From an uncultured Oscillospiraceae bacterium (GTDB taxonomy: Bacteria; Bacillota; Clostridia; Oscillospirales; Oscillospiraceae): 10,531 nt of DNA. The stretch spans positions 1 to 10,531 of the forward strand of contig CAJUQD010000077.1 in NCBI GenBank assembly GCA_910588105.1, written 5' to 3'. The notes beneath the pieces were generated by a model that saw nothing but the letters and a program-made list of their open reading frames with translations, searched no databases and was not told the origin of the DNA. Position numbers and translations under genes: made by a program. Positions 7,106 to 10,531 of this stretch are shown here, piece by piece (positions within the stretch are counted from its first letter, which is position 1; every line of letters starts with the position of its first letter).

Positions 7106-8962
7106 ATGCAGCCTTATCAAGAAGAATACATCGCCAATCTGCGGCAGATCGCTGAGCTGACCCGGCGAAAAAAACCGGGCCGAGCTTCCCTCGACGAATA
7201 CTGCGCCCAATTGCGCCGCAACGAGACCCTGGCAGGGGAGACAGCAAAGCACAGTATGGAACTGCTGCGCGGCCGCCTCTTTCCGATTTTGGATGATCTG
7301 TTTCAGGCGGGGGCCGATACGGTTCGGGAGCTGGAGGAATTTTCCCTCCAGCTCTATAACGGCCAGCTGGAGCTGGATGTGGGTCTGTTCTGCCAGATCC
7401 GCCAGGCATTGCTCTCCCTGGCCCGGCAGAAGAAGGACCGCGCCGCCATGATCCGTCATCTGTACTGGCTGGGCATGGGACGCAACTGCCTGTGCGGCAA
7501 GCTGGTGGGCATACCCTTTGCGGACATTGCCAAATACATGAATCGGATGCGGCTGTGCTTCACCGAGGCAGCGGCCTATCTCAAGTATTACGACCAGATC
7601 AAGGACACCGAAACCCGGGGCTATATTCTGCGCTCACGCGCCAACATCTCCCTGGGGCAGTTCAGCCTCCCCGGCGAAAAGATCCGCCTTATCAAAGGGA
7701 CACTTCAGATCCTGCAGGACAAAGGCTACCAGGATAAGGCCCCGGACCTTCCCTGGGACCGGTTCATCTACCTGACCCATCAGAATATGGCCTCCAGCAT
7801 CTCCTACAGCCGGGAAAAGGTGATGACCCCCCAGGACATGGCCGACATCATGGAGTCCGCCTATATTGTCTATCAGCGGCGTTTCGAGGAGGCGGAAATG
7901 CAGGGCAAGCAGCCCCCCGCAAAATCTGCGTTTGCCTACTATGCCATTGAGTATTACTGCGGCCTATACAGCCTTGGCGCCCTTCTTTCCAGGGTGGAAA
8001 GCCTGCTGGACGCCGCCGATCCCGCCGACTACTCAAACGATGGCATGTATACCATGATTTCCCTGCCCGCCTTCTACAGCCAATATCTCCAGCAATACCC
8101 GGAACAGCTGCCCCAGCGCAGAACCTATTTGGAGCGGCTCTACCGGCGGACGCTGGACTATGTGGACTCCTTTCCCGATCCCGTCGGCCACGGCGCCCTT
8201 TTCCTGTACCTGCGCCAGCTCTCCCATACCTTTGTGGAGACCGACAGCAGCATCCTCTACAGTGAATTCCTCCAGAGTATTTTGTTGCGCTTTGCCCCGG
8301 AGGTCTATGTCCATTCCCAGGTGGTGGGGACAGGAGCGCAGGCGCTTTGCTCCCTCATCATGGACGAAGAGCCCACCTTCTTTGATGATATCGACTTTAT
8401 CCGTGCCATTGGAGACCCTGCCGAAAAGCGGGCTGCCGTGCTGGACTACGCCGAAGGCTGCGGCGCCTTCCATGACGCGGGCAAGATCAATGTCATTGAG
8501 CTCTATTCCCACACCGCCCGGCAATGGTTTGACGAGGAGTATGAGATGGCCCGGCTCCACACCACCGCTGGGTCGGAACTGCTCTCCTCCCGGCCCTCCA
8601 CCAACCGCTATGCCCCTGCCGCCCTGGGGCACCACACCTGGTATGACGGCTCGCACAGCCATTCCTCCGCCTACAAGAGGCTGGAATGCCCTGAACGGCA
8701 GATGGTGGATGTCATCGCCCTTGTTGACTGGCTGGAGGCCATAACCCACAGCGGGATCTCCTACACCGGGACAGAAATGACCTTTGACGAGGCAGTCCGG
8801 GCCGCCATTGAGTTGGAAGGCAAACGCTTCTCCCCCCTCCTCACCGCCAGACTCCGGGACGGCGCGGCGGAGCGAATCCGCCGTGTCTTTGACAGGGGAC
8901 GCCGGGACGCCTACCGCCGCATGTACGATGATGCCCGCCAATCCCTATCCTCTTCGGAATAA
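7106..8962 (+). CDS. HD-GYP-like phosphohydrolase-domain protein lacking the GYP signature
   Basis: A 618-residue protein with a C-terminal domain resembling HD-GYP cyclic-di-GMP phosphodiesterases. The metal-ligand pattern is there: His403 (YVHS), His456-Asp457 (FHDAGKI), His485 (LHTTAG), His509-His510 (GHHTWYDG) and Asp541 (VDWLEAIT). The defining HHExxDGxGYP is altered: after HHTWYDG the chain reads SHSHSS, with no GYP. The catalytic fold may be intact but the substrate may differ. Residues 1-390 have no recognised domain; they are helical, rich in aromatic and arginine residues, and may form TPR-like repeats. There is no signal peptide or membrane helix, and no receiver domain. The start at 7106 has GGGAGGGAGG just upstream. 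The gene lies 37 bases behind the hybrid kinase and ends at a strong terminator, so the two form a closed two-gene operon. Assignment to HD-GYP comes from motif reading, not a profile search. Confidence 0.85.
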   Translation: MQPYQEEYIANLRQIAELTRRKKPGRASLDEYCAQLRRNETLAGETAKHSMELLRGRLFPILDDLFQAGADTVRELEEFSLQLYNGQLELDVGLFCQIRQALLSLARQKKDRAAMIRHLYWLGMGRNCLCGKLVGIPFADIAKYMNRMRLCFTEAAAYLKYYDQIKDTETRGYILRSRANISLGQFSLPGEKIRLIKGTLQILQDKGYQDKAPDLPWDRFIYLTHQNMASSISYSREKVMTPQDMADIMESAYIVYQRRFEEAEMQGKQPPAKSAFAYYAIEYYCGLYSLGALLSRVESLLDAADPADYSNDGMYTMISLPAFYSQYLQQYPEQLPQRRTYLERLYRRTLDYVDSFPDPVGHGALFLYLRQLSHTFVETDSSILYSEFLQSILLRFAPEVYVHSQVVGTGAQALCSLIMDEEPTFFDDIDFIRAIGDPAEKRAAVLDYAEGCGAFHDAGKINVIELYSHTARQWFDEEYEMARLHTTAGSELLSSRPSTNRYAPAALGHHTWYDGSHSHSSAYKRLECPERQMVDVIALVDWLEAITHSGISYTGTEMTFDEAVRAAIELEGKRFSPLLTARLRDGAAERIRRVFDRGRRDAYRRMYDDARQSLSSSE

Positions 8963-8979
8963 AAAACCGCAAGCAGTAA

Positions 8980-9019
8980 GCCCCTGGAACCGATGGCCGG
9001 TTCCAGGGGCCATTTTATT
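8980..9019 (+). terminator. Intrinsic terminator of the kinase/HD operon
   Basis: A perfect 13-bp stem (8980-8992 gcccctggaaccg with 8998-9010) closes a 5-base loop and is followed by CATTTTATT (9011-9019). It starts 17 bases after the stop codon of the HD-domain gene. Confidence 0.9.
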
Positions 9020-9174
9020 CGGGGGAAACTCCATCCGTAATGAACATCGCATCCCCCATGACCACGGGAGACCCGATACCACCCCGGCAAGCACCATGAA
9101 AAGTGCTGTAAATCAAGGGCTTAGAAGCCCCTGGGAGCCGCAGGATGCCGCCCAAACTCTCCGTTGCCTCAGTA
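9020..9174. other. Non-coding gap between core operon and accessory genes
   Basis: The 155 bases between the two terminators contain no credible gene on either strand. A 68-codon minus-strand frame overlaps the hicB stop but translates straight through the terminator hairpin, so it is not accepted. A short inverted repeat, gggct around ta with agccc, occurs near 9118-9130. This is where housekeeping DNA gives way to accessory DNA, so an attachment site is possible, but no flanking duplicate was found inside the window. Confidence 0.4.
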
Positions 9175-9199
9175 AAAAAGCCCCTTGTGGGGGCTTTTT
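9175..9199 (-). terminator. Bidirectional terminator downstream of hicB
   Basis: aaaaagcccc (9175-9184) and ggggcttttt (9190-9199) are exact complements around a 5-base loop, giving a T-run on both strands. On the minus strand it begins 19 bases after the hicB stop and should end the hicAB transcript. On the plus strand it is a second stop behind the kinase/HD operon terminator. Confidence 0.88.
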
Positions 9200-9217
9200 G
9201 TGTCTTGTGCATCTGGT

Positions 9218-9427
9218 TCATGCGTAGCGCAATCTGCCTCTCGGCTCTGGGATGGGGCGGCCTAATTCCTTGGCAGTTTCAATCCACTCTTGGATGACTC
9301 TTTCCACGTTCTTCACCACATCAGAGGCGGTCGGCCCATCTGCCATGCAACCGGCAAGCTCAGGGACTTCAGCGATATACGCATTATCGTCATGGCTCCA
9401 GTAAATGATAATCTCATACTTGCTCAT
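9218..9427 (-). CDS. hicB: HicB-family antitoxin
   Basis: Antitoxin expected to bind and block the HicA RNase. The 69 residues show the partial RNase-H-like HicB fold: KYEIIIYWSHDDNAYIAEVP (3-22), ELAGCMADGPTASDVVKNVE, then IQEWIETAKELGRPIPEP and the terminal RGRLRYA. It is the short form, with no C-terminal ribbon-helix-helix or helix-turn-helix domain, so DNA binding and autoregulation by this protein alone are doubtful. Three consecutive ATG codons occur (9433, 9430, 9427). The third is chosen because AGGAGG (9441-9436) lies 8 bases before it, against 2 and 5 for the others. The start lies inside the end of hicA, so the two are translationally coupled. Confidence 0.92.
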   Translation of the reverse strand: MSKYEIIIYWSHDDNAYIAEVPELAGCMADGPTASDVVKNVERVIQEWIETAKELGRPIPEPRGRLRYA

Positions 9428-9680
9428 CATCATCGCCTCCTAAACGATACTTCAGAATAATTTCACGAACCTGCTTCACCTGATACGGTTTGGCCTTGTT
9501 GCCTGCTGGCTGGATATTGATGATTTCCTCCACTCCGTCCTTCGTGAAGATAAAGTGGTCCCCTCGCACACGGCGGTCAAAGCCCAATCGGTCAAGCACC
9601 GAGCAAAGGTCTGAAAACAAAATGTTCCTGTCCTGCCTACCGCTCAGTATCGACTGCATCAGTTTTTCGTGCTGGCCCAT
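9414..9680 (-). CDS. hicA: HicA-family mRNA interferase toxin
   Basis: Expected to be a ribosome-independent RNase that cleaves mRNA and stops growth when not held by HicB. The 88-residue product has the small double-stranded-RNA-binding-like fold: LCSVLDRLGFDRRVRGDHFI (25-44) with the catalytic His42 in GDHFIF, then KDGVEEIINIQPAGNKAKPY (47-66) and a closing helix VKQVREIILKYRLGG. An N-terminal extension of about 20 residues precedes the core, as is usual in Firmicutes members of this subgroup. The start at 9680 has GGTGAG 6 bases upstream. Its 3' end (GATGATGATGAG) doubles as the start codons of hicB. The toxin gene comes first, the typical hic order. Confidence 0.92.
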   Translation of the reverse strand: MGQHEKLMQSILSGRQDRNILFSDLCSVLDRLGFDRRVRGDHFIFTKDGVEEIINIQPAGNKAKPYQVKQVREIILKYRLGGDDDEQV

Positions 9681-9719
9681 GCTATTCTCACCCCGGCTTT
9701 ATTGTACCCTTGCAAACTC

Positions 9720-9748
9720 ATTCTATCAGATTTCAGCCGGATATGCAA
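9720..9748 (-). promoter_or_regulatory. Likely hicAB promoter
   Basis: The minus strand reads TTGCAT (9748-9743), 17 bases, TAGAAT (9725-9720). It lies in the 97-base gap ahead of hicA, and the start site would be near 9713. The two boxes are partial matches, and read-through from the gene upstream is also possible because no terminator is seen there. Confidence 0.6.
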
Positions 9749-9777
9749 TCAAATTTTGGGGCGGCTCGATAAGATTT

Positions 9778-10134
9778 TTACTTCTTCTGGCCGTAGGTGA
9801 TTTCCGGCAACCACTCGTACCGCTCCTCGAAGGGAACGAAGTCGCCGCTGTCGCCGCATATCTGCTTCATCAGACGGTCCATCTTTTCCCTCGCATAGTC
9901 AGCTTCGGGATTCTTGGTCAGGGCGTCAAAGTATCTGTCGTAGCACTTGCCCCACGCCTCCAGAACCTTCTTCAGCCTCTTGTAGCCGAACACGTCCTTC
10001 CCCATGACCTCTGGGTCGTTCAGGGTCAGGATGAGCGTGTCCGTCATGTACTGCTGGTAGGTCTGCCGGGTGGCGTCCTGAAGCACACCGTCCCGAACCT
10101 TCTGCCGTGCAAGGTAGCCGTTTCTTTTTCCCAT
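9778..10134 (-). CDS. Hypothetical protein, 118 aa, mobile-element type
   Basis: Not recognised as a named family. The product is soluble, rich in charged and aromatic residues, and predicted mostly helical. The N-terminus is basic (MGKRNGYLARQKVRDG), the middle has QQYMTDTLILTLNDPEVMGKD and FGYKRLKKVLEAWGKCYDRY, and the end is KK. There is no membrane segment, signal peptide or cysteine pair. The start at 10134 has GGAGG 6 bases ahead and lies 2 bases after the stop of the DpnD/PcfM-domain gene, so the two are co-translated. Small proteins of this look are frequent in clostridial plasmids, prophages and conjugative elements; that link is from memory and weak. Confidence 0.75.
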   Translation of the reverse strand: MGKRNGYLARQKVRDGVLQDATRQTYQQYMTDTLILTLNDPEVMGKDVFGYKRLKKVLEAWGKCYDRYFDALTKNPEADYAREKMDRLMKQICGDSGDFVPFEERYEWLPEITYGQKK

Positions 10135-10136
10135 AC

Positions 10137-10531
10137 TCAGCCTCCGCTGCTAATCATAATCCCGGCGAAGTCGCTCTGGCCGATGACCACCTCGCCGTTC
10201 TCCCACATCTCCCGCACCCTCGCCTCGGCCTCGGCCCAGCTCGCCGCCAGCACCGGCACCAGCTTCTTCCGATGTTCAATGACGACCACATCGTACCGGC
10301 GTACCGTGGGCGGGATGACCTTCTCCGCCTTCGCCAGCAGGGTCTCCAGAACGAGCGTGTCCTTCCGAAGTTCAAGCTGGTCGTCGGCATCCTGCTCCTG
10401 CGTGGAGTAGCTGTCCAGCAGCATCTCCTCGTTCAGCTCCTTGCACAGCTCCACGATGTCCCGGACGGTCTCAGCACTGTCAGCGCCAGTGATAAAATGA
10501 AAGAAAACGCCGAGGAAAAAATGTAGTTTTG
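10137..10531 (-). CDS. DpnD/PcfM-domain protein, 5' end beyond window
   Basis: The C-terminal ~50 residues (RRYDVVVIEHRKKLVPVLA, then AEAEARVREMWENGEVVIG and DFAGIMI) look like the DpnD/PcfM-like domain: a beta strand, an A-E-A-x2-x-V helix, and a closing D-F-x-G strand. This small domain is carried on conjugative plasmids and elements and near the DpnII restriction locus; its biochemical role is unclear. The frame stays open to the window edge (10531). The only in-frame start inside is a GTG at 10454, which has no good ribosome binding site, and the residues before it (GADSAETVRDI) read like real protein. The true start is therefore probably outside the window. An acidic linker (STQEQDADDQ) separates the two halves. 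Confidence 0.72.
   Translation of the reverse strand, partial: KLHFFLGVFFHFITGADSAETVRDIVELCKELNEEMLLDSYSTQEQDADDQLELRKDTLVLETLLAKAEKVIPPTVRRYDVVVIEHRKKLVPVLAASWAEAEARVREMWENGEVVIGQSDFAGIMISSGG

Noticed and set aside
5287..7107. 606-codon minus-strand frame opposite the hybrid kinase
   Set aside because: The plus strand carries clear kinase motifs; the minus frame has no motifs and repeated low-complexity G/Q/H runs typical of an antisense shadow.
8033..8941. 302-codon minus-strand frame opposite the HD-domain gene
   Set aside because: Same reasoning: glycine-rich shadow of a gene with recognisable metal-binding motifs on the other strand.
9015..9221. 68-codon minus-strand frame starting on the hicB stop
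   Set aside because: Its first third is the translation of the terminator hairpin 9175-9199, and it would have to be transcribed through it.
9490..10410. 306-codon plus-strand frame over hicA and the two following genes
   Set aside because: It covers three genes with good ribosome binding sites on the other strand and resembles no family.
1..10531. CRISPR array, tRNA or rRNA genes
   Set aside because: No regularly spaced repeats and no tRNA-like cloverleaf or rRNA sequence were seen on either strand by eye.

Overview
The window looks like a piece of a chromosome from a GC-rich, gut-type Clostridia, most like the Oscillospiraceae (Flavonifractor/Intestinimonas-like). That placement is inference from gene content, codon use and the greA-lysS, tgt-yajC-TIGR04086 gene order; no rRNA or other phylogenetic marker was checked. 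A housekeeping core (about 741-8962) is flanked on both sides by accessory or mobile-element DNA.

Left edge (1-740): a DnaC/IstB-like helicase-loader ATPase of the kind carried by Firmicutes integrative conjugative elements. It has lost its N-terminal part at a perfect hairpin (580-615) and carries a one-base frameshift near 322, so it is a pseudogene. An AT-richer spacer with a tandem 11-bp repeat separates it from lysS.

Core, minus strand (741-5018): read in the direction of transcription the order is tgt, yajC, a four-helix TIGR04086 membrane protein, greA, lysS. There are promoter-like sequences ahead of tgt, yajC and greA; the greA one is a perfect TTGACA-17-TATAAT. A long hairpin with a T-run sits between yajC and the TIGR04086 gene and overlaps that gene's ribosome binding site, so it could be both a terminator and a translational switch.

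Core, plus strand (5341-8962): a two-gene signalling operon diverges from tgt. The first gene is a soluble hybrid histidine kinase with no sensor domain, one dead receiver and one intact receiver. The second is a 618-residue protein with a large unassigned helical N-terminal region and a C-terminal HD-GYP-type domain that keeps the metal-ligand pattern but has lost the GYP signature. The operon ends at a strong terminator (8980-9019). This pair is the most unusual element of the window.

Right edge (9175-10531), minus strand: a hicA-hicB toxin-antitoxin pair with its own promoter and terminator, then (upstream in transcription) an unrecognised 118-residue protein and a DpnD/PcfM-domain protein that runs off the window. 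These last genes look like plasmid or conjugative-element cargo.
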